Positions 25,975 to 33,740 of a DNA stretch of 64,000 bases are shown one piece after another. The notes beneath the pieces were generated by a model, which had not been told where the DNA came from, searched no databases, and worked only from the letters and a program-made list of their open reading frames with translations. This DNA comes from Cerasicoccus arenae (GTDB lineage Bacteria; Verrucomicrobiota; Verrucomicrobiia; Opitutales; Cerasicoccaceae), in contig NZ_BMXG01000011.1 in NCBI RefSeq assembly GCF_014651635.1, forward strand, positions 80,420 through 144,419, read 5' to 3'. How positions within the stretch are numbered: the stretch's first letter is position 1; the number at the start of each line of letters is the position of its first letter. Made by a program: the position numbers and the translations under genes.

Positions 25975-27285
25975 CTATTTGTTCAGGGCGCGTTTGGCCT
26001 GCATTTGGTTGATGTGATCCTGCTGCGCCTTGGCCACTGCAGGCCAGAGCTTGGAACCATCCAACGAATGGCTGCTGGTCGTGGCGTGGACCATAGTCTT
26101 TGGAGCCGTCAATTGATTGTAGGCGGCATAAACTCCGGTCGGCGGACAGGTGGTGTCGATGAAGCCGACCCAGAAGTAGCCTTCGGCCTGAATCCGTGGC
26201 GCGAAATTAACCATGTCGAAATATCGGGAAGTTTCTAGCACTTGAGTGTCCGGCTGGCCGTTGAGGATGGGCACGACTTTTGGCCAACCCGCCACACGTC
26301 CGGCTACCATGCCGGTATGGTCGCACATTGCCGTGACCATCGCCGTGTAGAACGATACGCGCGGATCAAATGCAGCGCCCATCATGGACTGGGCACCTCC
26401 TTGGCTGCCGCCTTCAATCATAAGGATATCGCCATCCCACTCGGGCTGCTCACAGAGGAAGTCGAGGGCTCTCTGAACCCGTAGGAACATATTGAGAAAG
26501 TAGTAAGTCTCGCGAGATTCTCGGCCATCGATGCGGTAGTTTTTCAACTCTCCACCGTTGAGGTCGGCATAGTAGGATGATGGTTGACCGTTTGGAATGC
26601 CGTGAGCGTTGATGGCTAGGGAGATCACTCCGCGCTGGGCCCAGCGTGCGGAGGCGAGTAAGTCCGTGCTGCGGACTCCGGCACCATCTACGCAGAGACG
26701 CGCGGGACATTCGCCCGGTTTTGCTCCAATGGGGCGGGAGTAATAGCCGCGCACGGGCTTGCCAATGCAGTCGATCTCGATGTCGAAGCACTCGATGCCT
26801 GGCCTGTCTGGCGGTGCAGGGACGGGCGTCAGTTTAACCTTGAGAGGCACTTTGTCCAAGCGGGCGAGTTGATCATTCCAGAATTCGTCAAAGTCGTCTG
26901 GGCAGGCCATACTCGGCTGAATCCCTTCTGGGTCGATGGCCGCTCCGGCGGTGGCTTCCAGACGCTTGCCGTCAACTTGCGTCACGGCCTTGCATTGGAG
27001 AAATCCTGGCTCGTTTAGTGTACCGATGGCTGTGGCTCGCCCGTCCTTCAGCTTCACTGTTCCGTTGTGTATGGGAGGCACGCCGTCTTTGGTTATCGTC
27101 CAGTCGACCGATTCATCGCCAGAAGGTTTGCCGTCTTGTAGCAGGGAAATTTGAAAAGTCACTGTTTCGCCCGTGGCGTAGACGGCATCAGCACGGTCGG
27201 TGACGATGTTTAATTTCGTTTCGGCTTGTGCATTCAATACCAGAAAGCTTGAGATGAGTAGGGTGGGACAAAGGAGTTTCAACAT
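25975..27285 (-). CDS. Secreted CE7-type carbohydrate esterase (acetyl xylan esterase AXE1-like)
   Basis: The protein has 436 residues with a signal peptide (about 1-21). Residues 22-115 form an Ig-like N-domain (VTFQISLLQDGKPSGDESVDWTI). An alpha/beta-hydrolase core follows with GGSQGG (nucleophile Ser294), VGFIDTTCPPTGVYAAYN (Asp377; CPP..YAAYN is diagnostic for CE7) and a terminal His at 400 or 406. It removes O-acetyl groups from carbohydrate. It is probably the first gene of a two-gene operon with the lyase, downstream of operator site C. Confidence 0.8.
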   Translation of the reverse strand: MLKLLCPTLLISSFLVLNAQAETKLNIVTDRADAVYATGETVTFQISLLQDGKPSGDESVDWTITKDGVPPIHNGTVKLKDGRATAIGTLNEPGFLQCKAVTQVDGKRLEATAGAAIDPEGIQPSMACPDDFDEFWNDQLARLDKVPLKVKLTPVPAPPDRPGIECFDIEIDCIGKPVRGYYSRPIGAKPGECPARLCVDGAGVRSTDLLASARWAQRGVISLAINAHGIPNGQPSSYYADLNGGELKNYRIDGRESRETYYFLNMFLRVQRALDFLCEQPEWDGDILMIEGGSQGGAQSMMGAAFDPRVSFYTAMVTAMCDHTGMVAGRVAGWPKVVPILNGQPDTQVLETSRYFDMVNFAPRIQAEGYFWVGFIDTTCPPTGVYAAYNQLTAPKTMVHATTSSHSLDGSKLWPAVAKAQQDHINQMQAKRALNK

Positions 27286-27376
27286 GTAGACAGGGAATAA
27301 GGGTTGATGAGTAGATGAAAACTTACTCTTGTCCTAAGCTAGCTTTCACGAGCCAAAGGCCGCAAGTAGTCGGCTA

Positions 27377-27390
27377 TTCTATCAATTGAA
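27377..27390. promoter_or_regulatory. Operator site C, TTCTAT-CA-ATTGAA
   Basis: One mismatch between the arms. It lies 92 bp upstream of the CE7 esterase start and just beyond the 3' end of the LacI regulator gene. Confidence 0.6.
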
Positions 27391-27445
27391 ATTCAAATAT
27401 AATGAGCTTCCAGCGCACCATCGTAGTTGATGATCGGGAAGGCCG

Positions 27446-28477
27446 TCAGCTATAAGGATTTCGGATGGTGCGCCCCTCCACCCAATCGCTCTCGACTAGA
27501 AAATGAAAACGATGCTCTGGGATGCCACGCTCGTTGCGATGAAGCATATCGACGACAACATCTACGGCTTTGCGGCCAATAAGAAAATCGTTCTGAAAAA
27601 TCCCCGCCACGCCCTTGTCGCGATCGGTCAGACTCAGAGAGGCCAGACCACAGGCATCTTCGGAAATACCCGCTTTTTCAAGAAAGACGGGCAGGGTGTC
27701 GAAGTGATAAATGATGGCGTCCGGCTTATGCTTGTCGAACCACTGCCGGATGCGCTTAGGCTCCTCGTTGATGGTTGTTTCCTCCAGAATGTGGGGCGGC
27801 AGGCATTGCTCTCTGGACAGGTTTTGCTGCTCGGCGAGGAAACCAGCCAGAAAGTTCTGGTCGGTGCGTTCGTCGGTCTCACGTGATGTGATAAAGCCCA
27901 GTCGCCGATAGCCCCGCGAGAGCAGGAGACGCATCGACAACCGTGTGGAGTGGTACTGTGCGTTGGTGACCAAATGCAGGAGCGGCCAACTCAGAGTAAA
28001 GCCAAAGCAGACGGAAGAAAAATCGCTCCAATCAAATTCGAGATGAAAGCGACTGTGCGTTTGAGGAGGAATGAGCAGGCCACGTATGTTACGCGCCTTC
28101 AAGACGCCATGTAGGCGCTGGCCACCGAGATCGGGAAAATACAAAGGTTCCAGCTTATAGCCCAGTTCTTCACAGCGATCTTTTGCTCCGCGAAAGTATT
28201 CGGGAAAGGCGATTTTATCGGTATTTTCGCTGCTTACGGGATTTATCCACGCTAGCGTGCCTTGGTGATGGGACCGCTTGCTCTGGTTTCGATGTACGGT
28301 GATGGCCGACAACATCGGATCGGGCCGATAGCCCATCTTTTCGGCAATTGCACGGATGCGCTTACGGGTCGATTCGGCGAGCCGTTGGTCATCCTTAAGC
28401 GCCATGGAAACTGTTGTGACATGAACACCCGCCTCACGTGCAATATCTTTTTGCCGAACATACCCTTTAAGCGCCAT
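27446..28477 (-). CDS. LacI-family regulator of the 20-36 kb polysaccharide regulon
   Basis: The protein has 343 residues. The helix-turn-helix (VRQKDIAREAGVHVTTVSMALKDD, about 8-31) is followed by the hinge (ESTRKRIRAIAEKMGYRPDPMLSA) and a sugar-binding effector domain (GYRRLGFITSRETDERTDQNF; DACGLASLSL). It has a typical family length. A perfect 14-bp palindrome (site D) lies 64 bp upstream of its start, consistent with autoregulation. Seven similar sites precede the surrounding catabolic genes, so it is the best candidate for the binding protein, by inference. Confidence 0.85.
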   Translation of the reverse strand: MALKGYVRQKDIAREAGVHVTTVSMALKDDQRLAESTRKRIRAIAEKMGYRPDPMLSAITVHRNQSKRSHHQGTLAWINPVSSENTDKIAFPEYFRGAKDRCEELGYKLEPLYFPDLGGQRLHGVLKARNIRGLLIPPQTHSRFHLEFDWSDFSSVCFGFTLSWPLLHLVTNAQYHSTRLSMRLLLSRGYRRLGFITSRETDERTDQNFLAGFLAEQQNLSREQCLPPHILEETTINEEPKRIRQWFDKHKPDAIIYHFDTLPVFLEKAGISEDACGLASLSLTDRDKGVAGIFQNDFLIGRKAVDVVVDMLHRNERGIPEHRFHFLVESDWVEGRTIRNPYS

Positions 28478-28540
28478 GACTAGCTTTATTAGTTGTAGTG
28501 CGGGCTTTTTTCAAGGGAATTGCCGTGTTAGATTAAAACT

Positions 28541-28554
28541 TTCTAATGTTAGAA
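28541..28554. promoter_or_regulatory. Operator site D, perfect palindrome TTCTAATGTTAGAA
   Basis: Both 6-bp arms match exactly. The site is upstream of the LacI gene on the minus strand and also directly abuts an AAGGAGG sequence serving a possible small plus-strand ORF. Confidence 0.75.
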
Positions 28555-28569
28555 GGAGGTGGAGTCTTT

Positions 28570-28722
28570 GTGTTTCGGCAAGGAAACTCTGAAGGGCACA
28601 ACCATCCATTTTCAAAAAGAAGCACCCATGGCGCGAGACAGCTCTCTGGCATTAGGAAGGCGGGCCAGCCGTTATATATCGATTATCTGCTTCTTGGAAA
28701 AGACGTCAGACAAGGTCTTTAG
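28570..28722 (+). CDS. Possible small protein, 50 aa (GTG start)
   Basis: A GTG at 28570 follows a strong Shine-Dalgarno sequence AAGGAGG (28553-28559) that abuts operator site D. The product starts MFRQGNSEGHNHPF and ends QPLYIDYLLLGKDVRQGL. It is divergent from the LacI gene, and its stop overlaps the 3' end of the minus-strand gene at 28719. No homology is recognised. It could be a real regulated small protein or a chance ORF. Confidence 0.25.
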   Translation: MFRQGNSEGHNHPFSKRSTHGARQLSGIRKAGQPLYIDYLLLGKDVRQGL

Positions 28723-29516
28723 TTTGCCGTGCCGCAGACGATTTTCAAGGATTCGATTTCCCAAGGACCTGGGCTTTTTCCATTGCCGAATATAAGCGTG
28801 TTATAGGTCAGAACGGTATCCGTGGCGTCCGAGGTTTTAAAGAGGTCGGTATCCACCATTCCTGAGGCTTCGATGCCGCTGGTGGTGCGGGTAACGCGAA
28901 AGGTGACAGTGTGCGCTTCGGTTCCGAAGGTGCCTGTCCGTTCGAAACTTCCCATTGATTTAACTGCGTTGGCGGGGCCGCCTAAGACTGCATTATACTG
29001 TGTAATGGCCTTGTTTCCCAAGTCCTTGCCCAAGCCGATACTGCCGTTGCTCCATTTCGGACCGGAGGCACCGGGATTGAATGAAATGAAATAGCCCGTT
29101 GCCGTATCCCCGACTGAATTGACGTCGGGGTTGTAGAAGCTTGCTGTAGCAATATCGCCTTTGATGTCGTACAGGCCAAGACGCACGCCTGAGTTGCTAT
29201 CATAGGGTCCATCCGGAAAACGTATTGTCAGCGAGACTTCAATGTAATCTCCGGGCATCGTCAGGCTGGCCTCGGGAAATTCTACATACGCCTGAGAGTA
29301 GTCTTGTGCGGAGAAGGACAGACTACCGCTGCCTGCGCCAAAAAGGTTTTGTTGGACGAGCTCCTTGTAGGTGCTGCCAGACGATTCCGCCTGTTGCTCG
29401 GCTCCATATCCCACGATCTTGATTTGGTCGAAGGAGTCATTGATCAAAGTCTTTTCGGCGGCGTTCAAACTTGTCGCCAACAGGATAACGGTGAGGGTTT
29501 TGGTGAAGTATTTCAT
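28719..29516 (-). CDS. Secreted jelly-roll-like protein, paralogue of the PEP-CTERM protein at 30893-31768
   Basis: The protein has 265 residues from the ATG at 29516, whose signal peptide is MKYFTKTLTVILLATSLNA. An in-frame start at 29564 is less suited. The body (INDSFDQIKIVGYGAEQQAESSG, YDSNSGVRLGLYDI, ATGYFISFNPGASGPKWSNGS, LGKDLGNKA) matches its neighbour almost motif by motif. It ends at PGPWEIESLKIVCGTAN, exactly where the paralogue continues into its PEP-CTERM anchor. It is therefore probably released or periplasmic where the paralogue is surface-sorted. A concanavalin-like carbohydrate-binding fold is guessed from the pattern. Confidence 0.6.
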   Translation of the reverse strand: MKYFTKTLTVILLATSLNAAEKTLINDSFDQIKIVGYGAEQQAESSGSTYKELVQQNLFGAGSGSLSFSAQDYSQAYVEFPEASLTMPGDYIEVSLTIRFPDGPYDSNSGVRLGLYDIKGDIATASFYNPDVNSVGDTATGYFISFNPGASGPKWSNGSIGLGKDLGNKAITQYNAVLGGPANAVKSMGSFERTGTFGTEAHTVTFRVTRTTSGIEASGMVDTDLFKTSDATDTVLTYNTLIFGNGKSPGPWEIESLKIVCGTAN

Positions 29517-29581
29517 CTTTGTTAAATGGGGTGGTAAAAAATAAAGATACGGATTCAATCGCAATGAACGGCCTAAAGGTT

Positions 29582-30565
29582 TCAGTCATTTTGTCGTTGG
29601 TTGGACAGTATCACGTCGCCTCCTCCGGGCACGGCATCGTATAGAACGCAACCATCCATTTTTTCGAGATACAGCGGGTGTCCGTCCTGCCAGACATACA
29701 CGTCTTGCCAGAATTCTGGTAGGCCGGTCATGAGCGTCAACGGCTCATGGTACAAGTTAGTGTCCTCGTCACAGATCAGGGATAATCTGATCTGGTCGGA
29801 GTGCGAATCCAGCAGCACGACTCGAGCACTTTCACGTTCAGTCTTGTAGCAATGCCAAGTTAGGGGATCGGTGAGCCAGAGCTGGTCTCGGCGCTCTTCT
29901 ACGTAATCCAGCAAAGAAAGAAAATCATTCAGAGAAACACTATGCCAGTCGCCCGCGACTCCGTGGAAGACCAATGGCTTCGCTTCGTTATCTTGCAGTA
30001 GCTTTCCGATAAATGCTTCCATTTCCTCCAAGCCATTCATGGTGAATGGAGGGCCTTGAAACGGAGGACGCTCGATCATCAGGTGACGCTTTAATATTCG
30101 ATTGATTTGGGGCTCGGAAATACCCCATTGCTCGTCCGGGACACCTGGTCGCCCCCAACTGCGCAATCTGTTTTTCGGCAACGTAGGATAGATCCGGTCC
30201 AATTCATTGTTGGCCAGAGCAATCTCTCTTTCAAACTCCTTCTCCGTCATGCCGCCGATATGGCTGTAGGTATGATTTGCTAGCACAATACCGGGTGCGC
30301 TCGCTGCGCTATCCCATTCCTTCTGTCTGCTGCGATAAGGGCCATTTCCTGGGTTTATGTAGAAGGTGCCAGTGATCCTTCGATGCGTTAGCGCAGGGAT
30401 GGTATAGTCTAGGTGGGTTGGTGCGCTATCGTCGAAGCATAGCATCAGAACGGCTTGTTTCCCGTGTTTCCATTTTAGCACGATCGTATCACCCTGTGTA
30501 AGCTTCGGCGGAGATTTCACAGGCAAGAACTGGTCCTTCGCCTGAAGCTGTGAGCAATCTTTCAT
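29582..30565 (-). CDS. CE4/NodB-type polysaccharide deacetylase-like protein
   Basis: The protein has 327 residues with no signal peptide. Motif 1 is VLMLCFDDSAPTH (catalytic base/metal Asp-Asp), and motif 2 is LANHTYSHIGGM (the H-x3-H metal pair). RSWGRPG fits motif 3 and PLVFHGV the last catalytic His. Such enzymes remove N- or O-acetyl groups from glycans. The C-terminal ~90 residues form an extra beta-rich segment. It lies between two paralogous secreted proteins, all on the minus strand, within the operator-defined regulon. Whether it acts in the cytoplasm is unclear. Confidence 0.75.
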   Translation of the reverse strand: MKDCSQLQAKDQFLPVKSPPKLTQGDTIVLKWKHGKQAVLMLCFDDSAPTHLDYTIPALTHRRITGTFYINPGNGPYRSRQKEWDSAASAPGIVLANHTYSHIGGMTEKEFEREIALANNELDRIYPTLPKNRLRSWGRPGVPDEQWGISEPQINRILKRHLMIERPPFQGPPFTMNGLEEMEAFIGKLLQDNEAKPLVFHGVAGDWHSVSLNDFLSLLDYVEERRDQLWLTDPLTWHCYKTERESARVVLLDSHSDQIRLSLICDEDTNLYHEPLTLMTGLPEFWQDVYVWQDGHPLYLEKMDGCVLYDAVPGGGDVILSNQRQND

Positions 30566-30892
30566 TGTCGGATATTTTCGTGATCTTTTCTTACATAGAC
30601 CAATGCAACCAGAATTCTGTGGATAGAACTATAGAGCTGCGTGGAATTTAGCTAAAGATCGTTGCGATGGAGTTGTGCTGAGATTTGATGGTGTATGTCA
30701 GTGCTACGCTCAGACGTGCTATGAAACTTTCTCTAGTTTTTATTTAAGGAGAATGTCGTTGCCTCAAACAGTTGAGACTGTTTGAGGCAACAAGTCCGTG
30801 GCCAACAGCTACATCGGTTGGCATCGATTTAACTGAATAGAACTAGTTTACGTCGTCGAATATACCTTGCTGCCTGCGCTATTTGCCGAGGG
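30566..30892. other. Gene-free 327 bp carrying one strong hairpin
   Basis: No plausible coding sequence. Apart from the inverted repeat at 30759-30790 and the presumed promoter region of the CE4 gene near 30566-30660, nothing is recognised. Confidence 0.5.
30759..30790. terminator. Perfect 14-bp inverted repeat (4-nt loop) downstream of the PEP-CTERM gene
   Basis: The arms at 30759-30772 and 30777-30790 (TTGCCTCAAACAGT and its complement) are perfect with a 4-nt loop. No T-run follows on either strand, so it may work as an mRNA-stabilising 3' hairpin, a rho-linked end, or a protein site rather than a classical terminator. Confidence 0.55.
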
Positions 30893-31768
30893 TTACCGAA
30901 TGCGCCGACGGATTACAACAACGCACAGGCTTGCTAGTCCGGCCAGTATGGCGACAGTACTTGGTTCGGGGATCGAGACATTGGTTTCAATCGTTAGGTT
31001 GCCCATATCCCAGGCACCGCTGGAAGAACCCGTTCCAAAGAAAAACGTATCGTAAGTGTAATATGCCCCTGACGTATCGTTGTTTGAAATAAACTCGCCA
31101 ACAATGCTATTGGAGATGGTCACACCTGACTCGGTTCGGGTAACGGTGAAGTTTGCCGTTTGAGTCTCTGTTCCAAAAGTGGTCGCGGACGCATGACTGC
31201 CGACGGTAGTCGTGCCACTCCCCCCTGTCACGGCAATCCATGCACTCGTTTGATTTCCGAGGTCTTTGTTAATATTTGAAGAGCCTTGAGACCATGCGGC
31301 ACCTGTTCCACCAGGGTTCATCGAGAGATAGTAGCCGGTGGCTGTGTCAAAATCGGGGCTGGCCGTAACATTACTGCCCATCGCGGTGTCAATACTGTTC
31401 AGGATTGTATAAAGACCATAGCGCAAACCGCTATTAGTATCAGTAGGACCTGCCGGATAGTTAATATCAAAGCTCAAACTAATGTAATCGCCCGTTTCGG
31501 CGAGTGTGATTTGCTGAAAGGACATATATCCGACGATATTATTCGCACCGCTTATGGATAATGCGCCACTGTCATCCACTGTATTCGAGTAGAGGTTGCT
31601 GCCAGAGACCTGTTGGTAGGTATAGCCGGATGAGGACGCCGTTTGAGTCGCTCCCGATCCATTGACCGTGACGTTCGCAAAGTTGTCGTTGACTAATGTT
31701 GTTCCCATTAGGGGCGCTGTCAGCAATGCGGTTGCAGAGAGATATTGTAGGATTGGTAACTTGGACAT
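30893..31768 (-). CDS. PEP-CTERM sorted secreted protein
   Basis: The protein has 291 residues. A signal peptide (about 1-22) is followed by a beta-rich body with many Ser/Thr/Gly residues (VNDNFANVTVNGSGATQTASSSG; DTNSGLRYGLYTI; ATGYYLSMNPGGTGAAWSQGS). The C-terminal PEP-CTERM anchor is SIPEPSTVAILAGLASLCVV followed by VIRRRIR. By family knowledge it is processed by an exosortase (not in this window) and displayed at the cell surface. It is a paralogue of the protein at 28719-29516. Operator site F lies 78 bp upstream. Confidence 0.8.
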   Translation of the reverse strand: MSKLPILQYLSATALLTAPLMGTTLVNDNFANVTVNGSGATQTASSSGYTYQQVSGSNLYSNTVDDSGALSISGANNIVGYMSFQQITLAETGDYISLSFDINYPAGPTDTNSGLRYGLYTILNSIDTAMGSNVTASPDFDTATGYYLSMNPGGTGAAWSQGSSNINKDLGNQTSAWIAVTGGSGTTTVGSHASATTFGTETQTANFTVTRTESGVTISNSIVGEFISNNDTSGAYYTYDTFFFGTGSSSGAWDMGNLTIETNVSIPEPSTVAILAGLASLCVVVIRRRIR

Positions 31769-31845
31769 AGTGCTATTTTGTTTGGGGTGAAGTTATCTTT
31801 TTGGTAATCTTTTCGCTGATTGGTTCTTTTGCAACCGTGTCGATT

Positions 31846-31859
31846 TTCTAACAATAGAA
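31846..31859. promoter_or_regulatory. Operator site F, TTCTAA-CA-ATAGAA
   Basis: 14-bp site with one arm mismatch, upstream of the PEP-CTERM gene (minus) and downstream of the MFS gene's stop. Confidence 0.6.
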
Positions 31860-31932
31860 GTCCTCGTGGCTGACTTCGGATTTAACCCATATCAAATCAT
31901 TAACTACTTCATGCGGTATGGGTTTAGCTTTT

Positions 31933-33333
31933 TCAGGGCAACTCATCGGGCACCATTGGGGCCACATAATTTTTTGGACCACCGTGCCGCTTAAATTGAA
32001 TATAAACATAGATGCCAAGCAGGAATCCACTGAGTGCCAGGGCACTTCCGAGCGCAAAGACCAAGTGATAGCTATCGTCCGAAACATCAATGACCATACC
32101 GGTTAATGGTGCGATTGCCATTGTGGCCGGGGCCGCAAAGATCGCCGCAGCTGATCCGAACTGGGCAAATTTATTCCGTGGAAATAGCCGCATGGTCAAC
32201 GATGCCGAGCTAGTGAAATAGCAGCCGGACAGAACGCCATGAGCCACCCAGGCGGTGAGAAACATATCGGGCGTTTTCGCATAGATCATCCCCCAAGCCG
32301 AGACGAGAAAGTATCCCAACAGTGCCACCATGGAGACCCGGAGCGGATGCAATATATCCGAAATCCAACCAAGAAAGTAAGACAAGCAGAGCGAGATTAA
32401 GTAAGTCAATGCGAGGAATTTGCCATAGGTGCCCATATCGATATTCAAACTGCGCGCATAGGGGAGGGCGTAGATATTTACCGGATAGAACGACAGAAGC
32501 GAAAGCATCAGCATTAGAAAGATCGATAGGTAGTACCGATTGGTGAAGCTTTCCCGGAAATATTGGCGTATATCGCGCCACCAGGATTTCAAACCACCCA
32601 CGGCGGACTCATCTTTCGGAGGTGGGGCGGGATACTCGCCTTCTTTCACCTTGAAGCAAACGATCATAAAGGAGACCCCATAAAACAAGCCGACGATTAA
32701 GAGGATGAGGGTGAAATAGTCCGGTACCATGCCCATGATCCAATAATTAAAGATCATTCCATCAATCAGGCTGATCGCTCGGAAGAGACCGTAAAACCGT
32801 CCAAGCAATGTCGATGGGACTACATCATTAATCAAACCGCCAAAAACCGATTGTCCTGCAATGGTGGCAAATTCAAAGGCAGCCCAAAAGAACCCAAAAC
32901 AAACTAGGGCAACGAGTTGCTCGTTTTGTTCGGGCATGAATCCATGGACCCATTTTGCGACCAACGGAGTCGCGGCTAGCCCGAGCATCCCCATTGCCGC
33001 TAGTGGTGTTGTGATGAGCAAATACGGTATGCGGCGCCCCCACCTGCCACGGTGGCGATCGGACCGGACACTGATGATTGGCCCTAAAATTAAACCAACC
33101 AGCGCTGGAAATGAACTGATTAATAGTCCGAAAATCAGATTCGAAACATTCAGGTGGTCGAGGTACCATTGTGCCATTGGCGCAACGGAGCGGTCTCGCA
33201 TCGACCAGGAGAAGTCACCCAGAAGTAACCAGAAAAACAGGACAACGATGCCTCCTGTTGTGTAGGAAAGTGTGCCGACGCGCCAACGCACTTTTTTTGT
33301 GGTTTGCTCTGATTCGGTGGTGGAGGGATTCAT
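31933..33333 (-). CDS. MFS transporter (SLC45/sucrose-transporter-like)
   Basis: The protein has 466 residues and about 12 membrane segments. After a hydrophilic head it reads TTGGIVVLFFWLLLGDFSWSM, then LLISSFPALVGLILGPIISVRSDRHRGRWGRRIPYLL, the MFS loop 2-3 signature in the form often seen in verrucomicrobial sugar-acid/oligosaccharide permeases. A cytoplasmic basic loop separates the halves. It is probably the uptake system for products of the GH92/lyase/GH28 enzymes of this regulon; the substrate is unknown. Operator G and a G10 tract lie upstream. Confidence 0.8.
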   Translation of the reverse strand: MNPSTTESEQTTKKVRWRVGTLSYTTGGIVVLFFWLLLGDFSWSMRDRSVAPMAQWYLDHLNVSNLIFGLLISSFPALVGLILGPIISVRSDRHRGRWGRRIPYLLITTPLAAMGMLGLAATPLVAKWVHGFMPEQNEQLVALVCFGFFWAAFEFATIAGQSVFGGLINDVVPSTLLGRFYGLFRAISLIDGMIFNYWIMGMVPDYFTLILLIVGLFYGVSFMIVCFKVKEGEYPAPPPKDESAVGGLKSWWRDIRQYFRESFTNRYYLSIFLMLMLSLLSFYPVNIYALPYARSLNIDMGTYGKFLALTYLISLCLSYFLGWISDILHPLRVSMVALLGYFLVSAWGMIYAKTPDMFLTAWVAHGVLSGCYFTSSASLTMRLFPRNKFAQFGSAAAIFAAPATMAIAPLTGMVIDVSDDSYHLVFALGSALALSGFLLGIYVYIQFKRHGGPKNYVAPMVPDELP

Positions 33334-33377
33334 TCGTTGAAAGGGGTTGCATCTAGACTGGATAGAAAAGTGCGTGA

Positions 33378-33387
33378 GGGGGGGGGG
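33378..33387. repeat. G10 homopolymer upstream of the MFS gene
   Basis: Ten G residues 45 bp upstream of the MFS start codon (C10 on its coding strand), in the 5' untranslated or promoter region. Confidence 0.9.
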
Positions 33388-33506
33388 ACTCCAGCTTTTG
33401 GGGAATGCACGTGAAGTTTCTTTTCGACGTCAGCTAGGCTGGAAATGTGTTTTGCATGATTGTAAGAATCAGAACCTCGGCGCGAACGAATTTACTTTCC
33501 CCATAA

Positions 33507-33520
33507 TTCTATCAATATAA
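33507..33520. promoter_or_regulatory. Operator site G, TTCTAT-CA-ATATAA
   Basis: One mismatch from TTCTAT-CA-ATAGAA. It lies 174 bp upstream of the MFS gene. Confidence 0.55.
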
Positions 33521-33595
33521 TTACGAGAAGGTTGTAGTTCGAAATCGGTTGAGTTATACTTCCTGTTTAGGATCCCGTAGGCGCATTCTAATGTT

Positions 33596-33609
33596 AGAAA
33601 TTCGCGGGT
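33596..33609. promoter_or_regulatory. Operator site H, perfect palindrome TTCTAATGTTAGAA
   Basis: Identical to site D. It lies 132 bp upstream of the dehydrogenase gene. Confidence 0.75.
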
Positions 33610-33740
33610 TTTGATTTATCCATCCTGATCTTCAAATGTGAAGACAAGTCCAGTAACTGCCCGAAACCATTCTTGGAGAATCGGAGAGCAATCGGGCCCA
33701 AAGGGCTAAATCTGGCCGAATCTACTCTTCTGTCGTCACT

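Larger units (their letters stand above)
33334..33740. promoter_or_regulatory. Divergent promoter region between the MFS gene and the dehydrogenase-GH28 operon
   Basis: 407 bp without a coding sequence, holding the G10 tract (33378-33387) and operators G and H. Each operator is positioned towards one of the divergent transcripts. Confidence 0.6.
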
